The translations under genes were made by a program, and so were the position numbers. Shown here in pieces: positions 1-12,325 of a stretch of 64,000 nucleotides of DNA; positions within the stretch are counted from its first letter, which is position 1, and each line of letters begins with the position of its first letter. The stretch spans positions 17,185,718 through 17,249,717 of the forward strand of contig JAJHZJ010000014.1 of NCBI GenBank assembly GCA_023548195.1, given 5' to 3'. This stretch comes from Bettongia penicillata ogilbyi (Eukaryota; Chordata; Mammalia; Diprotodontia; Potoroidae). Under the pieces are notes generated by a model. It was not told the DNA's origin and did not search any database. It saw nothing but the letters and a program-made list of their open reading frames with translations.

Positions 1-1345
1 ATATTTCCTTCCATCCTATCCTGGCCCCTATTTATTCTATTCTCTCTTTAGTTCTTGCCCCTCCCCTAAAATATTTGCTTCTAATTACTCCCTCCTCTCA
101 TTTGCCCTCCCTTCTATCATCCCTCAACCCCAGTTATCCCCTTTTCCATTACTTTCCTCTAGTGTAAGATAGATTTTCATACCTCCATTCTAATTTTTAA
201 AGAACTGTTTTCTTCAGTGAGCTTTTGAACTTCTTTTTCCATTTGACTAATTCTGGTTTTTAAAGCATTCTTGTCCTCATTGGCTTTTTGGACCTCTTTT
301 GCCATTTGGGTTAGTCTCTTTTTAAAGGTGTTATTTTCTTTAGCATTTTTTTGGGTCTCCTTTAGCAAGCTATTGACTCACTTTTCATGATTTTCTTTCT
401 TCGTGCTCATTTTTCTTCCCAATTTTTCCTCCACCTCTCTTACTTGATTTTCAAAATCCGTTTTGAGCCCTTCCATGGCCTGAGACCATTGCATATTTAT
501 TTTGGAGGTTTTCAATGTATAACCCTTTGATGTCTTTGTCTGATGGTATGCTTTGTTCATCCTCATCAGAAAGGATGGAAGAAAATAACCTGTTCACCAA
601 GAAAATAATTTTCTATAGTCTTATTTTTTTCCCCCTTTTTTTGGCATTTTCCCAGTCAGTTACTTGACTTTTGAGTCCTTTGTCAAGTGAAGGGTATATT
701 CTAGGGACCTGTAAACTCTCAGTTCCTCAAAGGTGGCACAACCAAAGAAGAGGAATTTACTCCTCTCCTGACCTGTGCTCTGGTCTGGGAGCAACCACAA
801 GTTTTTCTTCCTAGGATCTGCGAGTAGGATTCCATCTCTTGAGCCTCCACCAGCTCCACCATACCAGAGCTCCTCCTCACTCCAGGGCTGAGATTCAGAT
901 CAGCTGCTTGATTTTCCCCAGGGTCTTTAGGCAGAGTTCTCTGCTGCTGCAGTGACTGTGTTAGGGCTAGAACCCTCCTCCCTTCTTCCCCACGTGAAAG
1001 ATCTTTCTCACTGACTTTTGAAGTTGTCTTTGTCATTTGTGGGTTGAGAAATCTGGGAACTGCAGCTGTTGCCTGTGATTCTGAGCCCTGAAGCCTGCTG
1101 CAGTTCTGTCCCTGTTGCTCTGGGAGGCCAAGGCTGGGTTGCACTCTGCTCTGAGCCTGGTGTGATAGACCTTTCGTTTCAGTCTTCCAGGCTGTCTTCA
1201 ACTGGAAATCTCTTTCACTCTGTTATTTTGTGGCTTCTGCTCCTCTAGAATTTGGTTAGAGTCATTTTTTTACAGGTATTTTGTGGGCTGTGGGAGGAGA
1301 GCTGCAGCAGGTCTGTCTTACTCCACCATCTTGGCTCTGCCTCCA
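1..1345 (-). mobile_element. HAL1/L1 element, internally deleted, runs off window edge
   Basis: Read on the minus strand, it starts near 1345 with the marsupial L1 start (GGAGGCAGAGCCAAGATGG), followed by a 5' UTR of about 700 bp. ORF1 N-terminal and coiled-coil pieces lie between about 640 and 180 in broken frames; heptad-rich residues such as AKEVQKANEDKNAL are visible. At about 180 the ORF1 coiled coil joins directly to the G/A-rich spacer-3' UTR sequence (1-180). Compared with the intact copy at 33012-35901, about 1.05 kb is missing, covering the ORF1 RRM, C-terminal domain and start of the spacer. No ORF2 is present in the visible part. Confidence 0.75.
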
Positions 1346-1384
1346 AAAATCTAGTTTTCATGTTAAGTTTTTGTGAAGTTATGA

Positions 1385-1795
1385 TTGCCTGTTGATACTC
1401 TTCAATGCAGTGACACTAGCCTTCTTGTGCCTCCTTATACCTAACACTCTGTTTCCAGAATCTAGATATTTTCCCTGGATTTTTTTCATGCCTGCTGGAA
1501 TCCTCTCCTCTTTGTCTCCACATCCTGGCTTCCTTTGCTTCCTTCAAGTTCTGACTGAAATTCAGCCATTTATAGGAAGTCTTTCCCAACCTCCACTAAT
1601 TCTAGTACCTACCCTCTCTTGATTATTTCCAGTTTATCCTATACATACTTGTTCATACATAGTTGTTTACATGTTATCTCTTCTACTAGACTGAGAACAG
1701 AGACTGTCTTTTACCTTTGTATCCCCAACACTTTTTACAGTTCCTGTAACAAAGGAGATACTGATTAAACTTTCATTAATTATCACCTGATACTA
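1385..1795 (+). repeat. CR1/L2-like LINE tail
   Basis: A pyrimidine-rich strand with the typical sequence of old LINE 3' ends: 'gcttccttcaag', 'catagttgttta', 'ctgagaacagagactgtctt', 'tgtatccccaacac'. The family name is tentative. Related copies lie at 14220, 23700, 38810, 45340, 47690 and 63590, all in the same orientation. Confidence 0.6.
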
Positions 1796-1946
1796 GAGTA
1801 GGCATGTAATAAATGATGAGTATTTTTAGGAACATTTCTACTGATAATTTTTTTCTTTTGATACATTTTTTGAAAGATTCATACAAAATAGCTTAAATGT
1901 TAAAAGTTTGTTACTTAGTATTCCTTATTTCTCTCTCTCTCTGTCT

Positions 1947-1976
1947 CACACACACACACACACATACACACACACA
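1947..1976. repeat. (CA)n microsatellite
   Basis: An almost pure CA run following a short CT run. Confidence 0.9.
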
Positions 1977-2029
1977 GATACACACACCATGGAATATCTT
2001 ATGCTACAATATTTTGAATAACACTTCTG

Positions 2030-2130
2030 ATACTTTTTGAACTGGGGCAAGTCACTTCATCTCTCTGGGCCTCGGTGTCTTACATGACTTTTGAGTGAGG
2101 TCCCTTCTTGCTTGAGATGCATGAATCTAT
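2030..2130 (+). repeat. MIR-like SINE fragment
   Basis: It carries the CORE-SINE segment 'gcaagtcacttcatctctct' then 'gggcctcggtgtctt', which is characteristic of MIR/THER elements. Confidence 0.6.
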
Positions 2131-2639
2131 ATTGGTGAAGAGCTAGGAATGTAAACTTTTTATTATTAAAAAATAGAATCAACTAGTCACCTGTGACTTA
2201 TGATAAATTTTATTTCAATTAAGAATGCAATACATTTAGCCATTCCAGTTAACTGAACTGGTAAAATTATTTGCATTATTGAAAATCTATTGTTTACCTA
2301 GTAAAGACATTTTAGCAAGGATTGGAGTTCACATTTGGCAATGCTCCCAGTGGGAGACAGCACACAATTCAATGGAAGTCAAGTGTGTTTTCTAATGTGC
2401 TCTGCATTAAAGCTTCTTGCTTCCAGACTCAGTTCTTGTTGTAGTTCTTACCTATTATGCCTTACTTCTCCCTTACCCTGCCTTGACCCCCACACCACAA
2501 CTCAAGGATACTCAGCAGGATCAAAGGTGACAGGAATGAGAGGGGTAGGGAGGTTGGAGAGTAGGAGAGAAATAAAGGAGCCCTAATTAACCTAAATGTT
2601 ACCAATATTGGGGAAATAAATTCCCTCTTTGATTTGGGG

Positions 2640-4475
2640 GAAAAAAAACTTGGGAAAGCTGGAAAGTAGTCTGGGAAAAACTAGTTATAGACCACTGTTT
2701 CACACTTTATACCAAGATAATAAAATAGACAATGTAATTTAGACATAAAGGTTGAATTAAAGGAGCATGAAGAAATTACCTGTCAGATCTATGAATAGGG
2801 GAAGAGTTAATGACCAAACAAGAGATAGAGAGTTTAATGAAAGGTAAAATGGTCAATTTTGATTATATAAAATTAAATTTTTTACGGTAACCAAGCTAGC
2901 ATATCTAAAATTAGAAGCAAAAGAGGAAACTGGAAAAAATAATCATAGCAAGTTTCACTGATAAAGGTCTCATTTCTAAAATATGTAAGGAACTGAGTCA
3001 AATTTACATCAATACGAGCCATTTCCCACTTGGTATATGGTTAAAGGTTATAAATAGGCAGTATTCAGAGGAAGAAGTTGAAGCTATCAATAACCATATA
3101 AAAATGCTCTAAATCACTAATAGAAAAATGTAAATTAAAACAACTTCGAGGTAACTAACACGCACTCATCAGATTGGCTAAAATGACAAAAAAAGGAAAT
3201 GACAAATTCCGGAGGGAATGTGGGAAGTCACTAACGTACTGTTGGTGCAATAGTTGTGTCCAACTATTCTGGACCCTTTGACCCAACAATATTACTGCTA
3301 GAAATGTATCCCAAAGACACCAAAGACAGAGGATAAAGATGCATATGTACAAAATATTTATAACAGCTTTTTGTTTGTGTGTTGGCAATGAATTGGAGAC
3401 TGAGGGGGTACCATCAGTTGGAGAATGACTGAATAAGTTGTGGTCTGTGAATGTGATGGATTATCATTATACTATAACAAATGATGAAAGAGATGGTGTT
3501 TCACAGATAACATACAGGAGGCATTGGAGTTTTTAGTCAACCTTTAATAGGTTCACTTTTGATCTGGTCAGACAGGAAGGAGAAGAAGACATTTTTGGAG
3601 GGGTTAATAATCTTACTTTGTTCTAGTCTAATCTTTTCAAAGGATTGCTGATAATGGGAACATCAACTCCTATAGCATTCCCTAATCACCTTTCTTGAAG
3701 GGGCTGACGAGGGACAGGGCAACTACTCCTACATCTTTATGGGGTCAATCAAAATAGGCACAACTTGTGCAGTTCCCTAAATTCCCTCAAGTCTCAATGG
3801 GGCCCAGTTGAGGCACACACAGCATTACGCTGTCATATTCCCTATGGGTTTCCCACTCACTGACCTTTATAAGGCAACAGATAAAGAAGGCATATTGCCA
3901 ACAATGGCCTCACAGGTTAAGTTTAGCAATATTGTCATTCTGCACAAGTATAGTAAATGTCAGTTATGTCACCACTATATCTTATGGTGCAACCTCAGTA
4001 GGACTGTCACTATGATTCTAGGAATTACTATCAGGAATCCTTGGAGCTATTCTGGGAGTTATCCAGTACCTGGAAACTAGACTCTAAAATGGATAACAAA
4101 ATTCTCCTTACAGATGGTTTCAGAAAAACCTGAGAAAATCTGTATGAACTGATATGAGCAGAACTAGGTCAGCAGTTTATAAAGTTAATAGAAATATTAT
4201 AAAGATGTCAACTTTGTAAAACTTAGAAACTGATCGACACAGTGACCTGCCACAGTTCCAAAGTACTAATGTTGAAACATACTTTGCAGGAAGGGAGATG
4301 AAATGGGGAAGGAGAAGATTATGGGGGAACGGAACGTGACTAATATGGAAATGTGTTTTGCATGACTTTACATATTTGTAATAGTTTTTGTTCTCATGCC
4401 TTCCCACTAGGTGGGGAAGGGGGTAGGAAGAGGAAGAAAATTTGGAACTGAAAAATAAAGACTAAAAACATCATA
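2640..4475 (+). mobile_element. 5'-truncated L1 (ORF2 C-terminal remnant and 3' UTR), split by a solo LTR
   Basis: The sequence 2640-3496 and 4113-4475 reads as a decayed L1 ORF2 C-terminus on the + strand. It includes the region encoding 'gaatgactgaataagttgtgg', followed after the LTR by 'cagaaaaacctgagaaaat' and a G-rich 3' UTR ending near 'aatttggaactgaaaaata'. Removing 3497-4112 plus one copy of GATGG restores continuity with other L1 copies. There are many stops; it is not coding. Confidence 0.7.
3497..4112 (+). mobile_element. Solo LTR with perfect 5-bp target duplication
   Basis: The 616-bp LTR begins TGTTTCACAGATAAC and ends CTCCTTACA, so it has TG...CA ends. GATGG precedes it (3492-3496) and follows it (4113-4117), a 5-bp target-site duplication typical of retroviral integration. 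It sits in an older L1 whose sequence resumes after the second GATGG. Related LTRs are at 42750-43385 and 44556-45290. No internal retroviral sequence is present, so it is a solo LTR. Strand is given by similarity to the other copies; true transcriptional orientation was not proved. Confidence 0.82.
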
Positions 4476-5924
4476 AAAACATCTATTGTATATAAGTATA
4501 GCATGCCATGCCATTCTTTCCCCTGCTATACTGCTGTAATGAAGCTGATTTTCTGTTGTGACTGGAAGGCAGGCTCCAAAGAAATTTCGTTTGTATTTTG
4601 GGATGTGACTTTTAAAGGGGCTATATTCACTGGATACATAACTTCCTGCTTACATGTTTGAGACAGGATAGGGATCACATCTGTAAATTCACCCCCCCAC
4701 CATGATAATTTTATAATTTTAAAGAGTTTCTTAGAGCAGTGCTTCTTAATCTTTTTCCACTCATGATCCCTTCAGTGCTTCTTAAACGATGGGTCATGAT
4801 GCCATTTGGGAGAGTGCTAAGAGGGTTAAGTGACTTACGGAGGGCCACTTGGTCTATCTGTGTTAGAGAGGGTATATAGTAATGAACTGGGGAATATAGG
4901 AGGGGAAATATTACATTACCTTACAGTCATACTTTTTATTAAGTCTAATATTTTTATTAAGTGACTGTTCTGATGAAAGGAGGGGAAGACAATGTTATAG
5001 TGTTGGTTATTTTGGATCATAAGGTAACACAGAATTTATGGCTAAAATGAAAAGATTTTATTTATTTAGGTTAAGATCAAATTCATTTTTGTGCCTTTCA
5101 GTTTAACAAAACTTAAAAGGGTTTTTATTTTATTTTGTTTTTTAAAGTGAGGGGATAGTATGGTAAAGGTTGGAAAAATTAGTCCAAGTGAAGGTTGATA
5201 AATGTATTTTAAAGGAAAGTATACCTTGTGTTACTGTGTAAGGTGAAAATGTTAGTACCTAGTGAGGTGATAGCTTAAGAAAGCAGAAAGATGACGTGTT
5301 TTTCAAATACAAAAATCCTCACTCCAGTGACTATGCTTGCTCACAAAGACATAGGGATATGAAATCTTAGAAAAGACATTTATAAAGAAAAAAACAGTGA
5401 AACATATTTACTGAGTCAGTTTCTCAAAAAACTGTAATGTTCCTCAAGCCTTCCCAGAAATATTTGATTACTTCTAAGAAACCACTTTTGAATATTGAGT
5501 CAAATACATTTCTATGTGGTTGTTATAATCTTTGATATTTAGATACTTTAAGAAGCTTTATGAAATAGTATAGCCTTGGTTATTTTATTATATAATATGC
5601 AGCTATATCATTTGATTGAATAGTTTATTCAGCATGGTACTTATGGTCATTTCTAGAAAAAGTTGGATAAGGGGGACATTCATTGCTTAGGTATATATTC
5701 TTGTCCTGCCACTGGACTTTGTTGACTCTAGAAGAGAGAGAGAGAGGCCAATGACTTTGCAAAACTCTGCTTATTTAAATCTAATTCATGAGCCAGTCAA
5801 AACATCACCCATGATGTCATAGGCCCTCTTTGAAAACGATGGATGAACCACAATATGATTTCCTATCATAACATGACTTTTATAGAAAAATTTAACCTTT
5901 TCTGCATCTTATGGTCTTAGAGAA

Positions 5925-6300
5925 TTGTCTGAAGGAAAAGAAGTTAAATGATTTGCTCAGGGTCACACAAAGGATATGTATGTCAAGAGACTTGGAACAT
6001 AGGTCTTTGACTTCAAAGGCTAGCTCTTTGTTCACCAAGCCCCATTGCCTCTCACAAAATAAACAAAAGTGCTTATTGATGTGTTTCCTGACACTTTAAT
6101 GTCTACAGAGTGCTTTATGTATTCATTATCTCATTTGATACAACAGTATTTAAAAAGGATAAGTGTTATTTTACAGGTGAGGAACATGAGATTCAGAAAT
6201 GTTAATTGATTTGCCCTGTTACATAGCTAGTGTCAGTGGTGGGTTTTGAATTTAGGATCTAACTCCAAGCAGTCCTAACTGCTACACCTAGTACTAAGAA
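5925..6300 (-). repeat. Two MIR-like SINE fragments
   Basis: The minus-strand sequence carries the CORE region at about 5925-6060 ('gctcagggtcacacaaagg') and again at 6105-6300 ('ttttacaggtgaggaacat' and 'gggttttgaatttaggatct'). Confidence 0.6.
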
Positions 6301-6479
6301 ATAATTTTGTCAGCTTAATCTACAGTTTCCTGAAAATCTATAGACTTCCAAAGAATTTCACCATCTCTGCTTACCTTTGGAGTTGTCGCTTTCATTTCTT
6401 TACAGATTAGTAACTTTAGAATTTATTCAATCAGAAGTCAGTTGAAGGCTAATTGTTCATTTGTACAAACCTACCCAGC

Positions 6480-6715
6480 AGGTAAGTGGCCTAGTGAATA
6501 AAGTTTGGAACCTGAGACTGGGCCTGAGTTCAAATACAGTCCTAGGCAAGTCACTTAAAGTTTGTTTGCCTTGGTTTCCTTAACTAGAAAAAAATAGCAC
6601 ATACCTCCCAGGGTTGCTGTGAAGATCAGATGAGATAATATTTACAAAGCATTTAGCACAGTGCTTGCCACTTTGCTGACACTATTTAAATGCTTATTCT
6701 CCTTCCCTAGTCCTA
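6480..6715 (+). repeat. MIR/THER-type CORE-SINE
   Basis: A nearly full-length unit: 'gagttcaaatacagtcctag', 'gcaagtcacttaaagtttg', 'acctcccagggttgctgtga' and 'gagataatatttacaaagc', ending in 'cttattctccttccc'. Confidence 0.75.
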
Positions 6716-7129
6716 AACCAAAAAGATAGAACCCACTTGTTAAATTTGTTTAGGTTTGGAAAGATTTCTTTTTAGATATCTAATGCTATCTTAAATGAAT
6801 ATTCTTATACTGTGAAATCAATTATATTCTGTCAAATAATGTGGGATGATTACGGTTTTTAGTAAATAAAAACAAGGCTTATATACCTCTGATTTTTTGT
6901 AAGAAGCCTTAATAAAGGATTAATTACCTTAGTGTTCTTCTGCTTAAGTTTCTTCTATTTATTAGGAGCAAATACATTTACGTGATCAAACACCTTAAAA
7001 TTCTTATCACCATCTCTTAAAGAAGTAGTTTTGCTAATGGTATGAGACATGTTTTTCAAACAAATCATATAAATTTTTTTTAAAGTTATAAGTTAGCCTC
7101 TCTTTAAACCAAATATTCAACATTAAGGG

Positions 7130-8140
7130 CTTACCAGACACAGTGGCAAGCATTGAGGATACAAAAGCAAAATTTATAAATATTCCTTGCTCTTAAGAAA
7201 CATTGTTATGTAAATAGATAAGTAAATATGAGATAATTTTAGGAGGAACATAGTGGTGACATTAGGGGAAATCCTCAGGGAAAAGACAAATGAGCTGAAA
7301 CTGAGAAGCAAGATCTTAAGAAAGAGAGATGGGGGGGGCAAGCAAATCAGAGATGGAATCAAGGATTTTGAAGTAATGTGAAATGAGTTTGAAGTAGTAA
7401 GATGAGACTAGACTGTGAAGGAAGGGTTTTTATGCCAGACTAAAGAGTTTGTTATTTCATCCTAAAGGCAATAAGGAACCACTGAAGATTTTTGAACTGG
7501 GAATTGACATGATTAGACCTATGTTTTTGGATGATTCTTCTGGCATCTTTGTGGAAGATGGATTGATAAAATGGAGACTGGAAGTAGGGAAAGCAATCAA
7601 CTAGATATTGCAGTAGTCTATTAAAATTAACCTTTTTCAGTCATTGAGCATTTATTTTTTTCCTCCCTCTTATCATCTCTCTTTCCCAATTGAAAAAAAA
7701 GAAAAACAAAACCATTATAACAAAAGTGCATAGTCAAGCAAGACAATTGTCGTATTGGTTATGTCCAGAAATTATTGCAATATTCTAGGTAAGAGGTGGA
7801 ACCAGAATGGTGGCCATTTAAATGGATAGAGATAATAAATGCATGAGGTGTTATAAAAGTAGAATTGACAAGATTTTCTAACGATTTATGGAAGTTGGGT
7901 TGGTAGGAGGAATAATTAAGGATGACTAATTATTATTTCAGTAGAAGTAGGGAACTTTATAGGAGTCTTAGGTTTTGAGGAAACAATAATAATGGGTTCT
8001 GTTTTGGACATGAGTTTATTTGTGGAATGTTCAGGGAGAGATGTTTGACAGGCAGTTGGAGATGTGGGAGTTCAGGAGAGTGATTAGAGCTGGATATATA
8101 GATTTGAGAATAATCTACCAAGAGTTAGTAATTGAACCCA
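7130..8140 (+). repeat. Ancient interspersed repeat (unassigned family)
   Basis: It carries the order of segments also seen at 56370 and 61200: 'ccagacacagtggcaagc', 'ggcaataaggaaccactga', 'attgacatgattagaccta', 'ctagatattgcagtagtct', 'ttctgttttggacatgagt' and 'gctggatatatagatttgag'. It is about 1 kb, with a short unrelated insert near 7630-7780. I recognise it as a mammal-wide old repeat but cannot name it. No open frame. Confidence 0.55.
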
Positions 8141-8299
8141 TGGAAGCTTATAAAATCATTATGTAAAAGAAAATAGAAAGAGACAAGAAGAAGACTAAAG
8201 GCAAGAGCCTCCATCTACCTCTGGATAGTGGGTAGAACAATATTCTAGATAAGATAGGATAGGTTGTTAAGGGTGGGCTTGATGCTAGCTTTAGTTTTG

Positions 8300-8845
8300 T
8301 GTTGGGATTGAATAAGGCACATGTAGTTCATTAAAAATTTAACAAAAAGAGATTTATTTAGTTCACTCTAACATAGCAGGAATATGCAACAAGGATCCAG
8401 TAGTACCTAGCTTCTCTAAATTAGGTTCTCTTTGTCTCTGGAAATATGCTTGGTCATCAGGATAAAGTGTGATGGCTTGTGTAGTCATTAGGCATCCACT
8501 AAATTAGAGAAGACTTAACTCCATTTATGTGGGACCTTTTGTGCCCCATGTCAACATAGCCAGAGGCTACCAGAGAGTTCCATAGAAGGAGGTACATCTT
8601 GAGCCTTGTCCTACCCTGAGCCATTCAAGTTATCTTTTTCTAATTCTAAGGTGGGAGTGGGAAAGGGAATCAGAGGGGAAAGATTGGTGCTTTCACATGC
8701 CATCCCTGAGTGTCAGGGTCCTGAGGATCTTCTTGAAGACCTTCCTTTATTTAAATACTTTCAGGGCTTTTATTGGACAATCATCCTGGCATTGGCAATA
8801 ATAAGGGAAGAAAAGAAGAAGAGGAAAAAGAAGAAGAAATTAACA
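8300..8845 (-). repeat. 3' LTR of the decayed ERV
   Basis: On the minus strand it begins TGTTAATTTC just after the purine tract at 8846-8855 and ends with ...TCCCAACA at 8300. The length is 546 bp. A GAA/AAG-rich stretch lies near the U3 start (8808-8838). Confidence 0.6.
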
Positions 8846-10439
8846 CCCCCTTCCCAAGCCAGAAACCCTTATGCTTTTCTCTTCTTTAGAAGGACCAAGT
8901 CTTAGATTGCAGTGATGTGGTCCATGGACTTGGTGATGCAAAATCTTTGCAAGAACAATGGGTCTCCCAAAGTGGTAACAATGAGCTGGAGCATTTGTAC
9001 CAAGGATAATAGGGACATAGCACAGAAACATGACACTTACAGCACAGATTCTCCTCCTGATGTAACGTGGTAACAGTGAGCAGGAACAGCACCAGAATAT
9101 CAGGGCCACAGGATAGCTGACACTTCTAGCTCAGACAACAATTCTTCATCTTACCATGGTCATCTGTAGTAAAGTGACTAAGAGATCATAAGCTTCTTGG
9201 ATGTAACCTGTCCTGGGATTTGAGATACTGAGGTTCTCCCAAAACTGTTATCCACTCAGTATTCTCTAGCTCCCTCATCAAACCTTCCCTCTTCCTGAGA
9301 ACCACATCAGGGGAATAATATGAAATCTTCACTTCCTTAAAAGCCTCTGCCAAGGGTCTGCCCCCCTTCTTTTATGGGGGCTACATAAGGACTCTTCTTT
9401 ACTCCCATCTAGGGACTCAGAATTACCACCAAATCTAGATAATCCCCCTTTTCCCAAGTAAATATACCTTCAACCTGGTTAAATAGTGGGTTTCATTTTC
9501 CCCATGCTTTAGAAAGCAGAATGCCTTCCAATAATGCCACTCGTTGGCCCCTAAACCATTCTGAGAAGGAATTGACTGAACTATCCCAGAGGAAAGGCAG
9601 CCTGCCAGTTGGACCTGACTTACTTTTCCATGATATATGAAACTCTTTAAAGGAGGCAAAGACCTTGAAATCAAGAAGTTTCTGCCTTGGAAGAGAAACA
9701 AGAAAGGGCTAGAGAGGATTTGCTGTAACTATGTTCCAAAACAGTCTGTTCTTAAAAGGTAGAGCTTCCTGGAGACTGCATCCTGGAAGCCACTAGACAA
9801 AAGAGTTCTTTCCCTTTATTTGTCAAAGACCTGGCTTCTAAGGAGGTTGTACAACTGCCTTGGGCAGTCAGGTATATGATATAGCTGTTGATTATTAGTC
9901 AGGGCAGCCTCTTGCCCTGAGATGGGAAACTGCCATTTTGCCAACTGGGGACAGGTTAAGGATCGCTTGGGTTAGATGGTTATTTTGACTGATGTAAGGA
10001 CCGTAATTGGAGAGGAATAACTAGTTGCATTTTCCTTAAAGGGAATCATATGGTCTTATGCCCAGCACAACATGGCATCACTACCCCATTGGGTCCATCT
10101 TGGCAGTGGGTGAGCCTACTACTCTTCAACCTCTGCTGTTCTTGTATTAGCTCTAACCTATTTAGTGTAATATGCTATTGATGGATTGTGACATGCCCCA
10201 CAAACAGTTGCATGTAGTAAGAGATGCTGCCAAAATTCCTTTATTGGTCCTAACTTCAATTACCTAACTCATAATGGGCAACCCCAAACAAAGATGATTA
10301 TACAACCCCTGCATCATCTGTTCAGTAGCAAGAGGGTCCAGTAACACTAGGGCAACTGCTTTTCAAAGCAGCCTAGTGAATGGCCACTGTGGGAAATTTG
10401 GCAGCTTCTGAAGCCTAGCAATCTCTTATTCTGGTGTCT

Positions 10440-11170
10440 TTGGTGCCTCTCAAAGGCTCCACTCACTCTGGTCATTGTGGTCAGAGATCTCCAGAAACAT
10501 GGATTTTGCAGGATCATAAGAGCCTTAACGGAAGAAATTGGTGGACAGCTTTCTTTAGATCTTCCAGGGATATAGCCTTTTCTGGGCTCTGCTTGAAAGA
10601 AGCAGAGTTGGGGTGATTAGTTAAGTGGAAGCTATCAGAATACTCATGGAGAATATGGGTTCTCTGAAATCTGAAGAGTCCAATAAGCCTCTAGGCTTCC
10701 TTCTTAATTTGGGAAGTGAATGTCAGTAACTAGTTCTAAACTCTGCCTGTTCTGGATTTTCCCCATATACTCTATTCCACAAAATTTGATTTGAATGAGC
10801 TGGACCCTGGATATTCCTAGGGTTAAATTCTTACCCTTTGTCTCTTACAGGGACAATTTATGGATCTAGGATTTCTGTCACAATGGCCTCATCTCTACTG
10901 ATCAACAGTATGTCATCAGTGTAATTGTGTACACCATTGAACTCAGGAAGGGAGGGCTCTTTTCATTGCCACCCATCACACTGTGGTAGCATGAGGGAAG
11001 TCATTAACCATATGTACCACTCACCCTGAGCCTGAGCTACTTGCTTTATGACATTGATGAGATTAGAAACAAATGTACTGAAGGGCATGACTTCATTTAG
11101 CTCCCTTTAGTTCATTGTAAGCTGCCAGGTGCCATCTAACTTCCTTATGGGCATCATAGACATGTTGTGA
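10440..11170 (-). pseudogene. Retroviral pol (reverse transcriptase) remnant
   Basis: Minus-strand reading gives a PIRK-x-DGTW motif near 11120-11155, followed by the catalytic-type YTDD motif at 10912-10923 with the context DDILLIS. Downstream (about 10760) is an FCGIE motif like the FLGI.W motif of retroviral RTs; around 10440-10680 is sequence resembling the connection region (a GPYDP-like patch reads SYDPAKS). Frameshifts and stops separate these blocks. The PIRK-YTDD spacing (about 78 codons) is shorter than usual, suggesting a deletion. It is not functional. Confidence 0.68.
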
Positions 11171-12325
11171 GGGGAGCTAGTATAACAAAGTATCCCAGCT
11201 TCCATCATGTCCATAATTAGAGAAGAAATATTTTACATTCTCCTAGGACCTGCTCTTGTTTTGTGTTAACTGCCTGAGATGGCTCTGAAACTCTAAGGGT
11301 TACCATTTGTCCCTACCTATAATGATAATAATAATAAAGTATGTAGGTCTGTAAATAAACATATAAAGGTTACAAAAATGACTCACACAGATAATGACTC
11401 CCAAGAACCCCATTCCCTTATTGGGAATTATCCTCCCTCAAATGATTCTTTATCCTCCCTCAAATGATTCAAATGGGACAGGGGCTTTAGAGGATACCTT
11501 AGGCTAGAGAATGATACTGAAGGATACCTATTGTCCTGAAGCTGAATTTTCCTGTTCAAGTTTATTAGTATCCCGATAAGCTGAGTTTGTGGTGTATACA
11601 GTCAATCCTCATTATGGGGGGAGGTTCCTTCACTTTCTGTCTCTAGCTTCACTGACTGCTCCTCAGCCTTCCTTGCAAAATGCTTAATAGCTAAGAACTC
11701 TGGCTCTAGTTAATGAATGCTCTGTTCTGCTCTTTTTGTCTTATTACATTGACATATTTCTACTGCAAGATGTTCCACCAAGAAATGCTAGATTTGGTGC
11801 TTTTTTTTCCCCCTAGATTACCTTTTTCATCACCCACTAAGTTAATGTTATGTGCTTTCCAGCAACAGTGTCCTGGAGCCAGCTTCTGAGGTGATTGTTA
11901 AATTTTCAGTGTGAGCATTTACACCTTGGAAATTTGCAAAGCTACAAATCAAGGTTTGATTTATTGTTTTGTTGGTTGTGTAGGCTTAAAGTGATGGAGA
12001 AAATATTAATAAGGTAGATTAAGTGTAGATTAAGCTTAAAAATCTGAATTTCCCTTTCTCCCTCCCCGAAGAATCCATTGTTAAACATTTACCACTATAC
12101 TACCCAAGTTTAAAGGGCATCTCAGCTCATCCATTTACCAACTACATCAGATGTTAGGGCAGGGCCCGATTAACTATTATGTTGCACTATATTATGTAAT
12201 ATCTAGTATTATATAATATATATTTATACTATGCAATATGTATGTTATATAATATAAATATGTTATATACTACTACATATATTATGGCATATGTATAGTA
12301 ATAAATAGTAACTGTTCTGTTTTGA

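Noticed and set aside
9435..9701. Possible integrase or env fragment on the minus strand of the old provirus
   Set aside because: I tried to match retroviral integrase and transmembrane motifs and found no convincing alignment, so it is left within the provirus call only.
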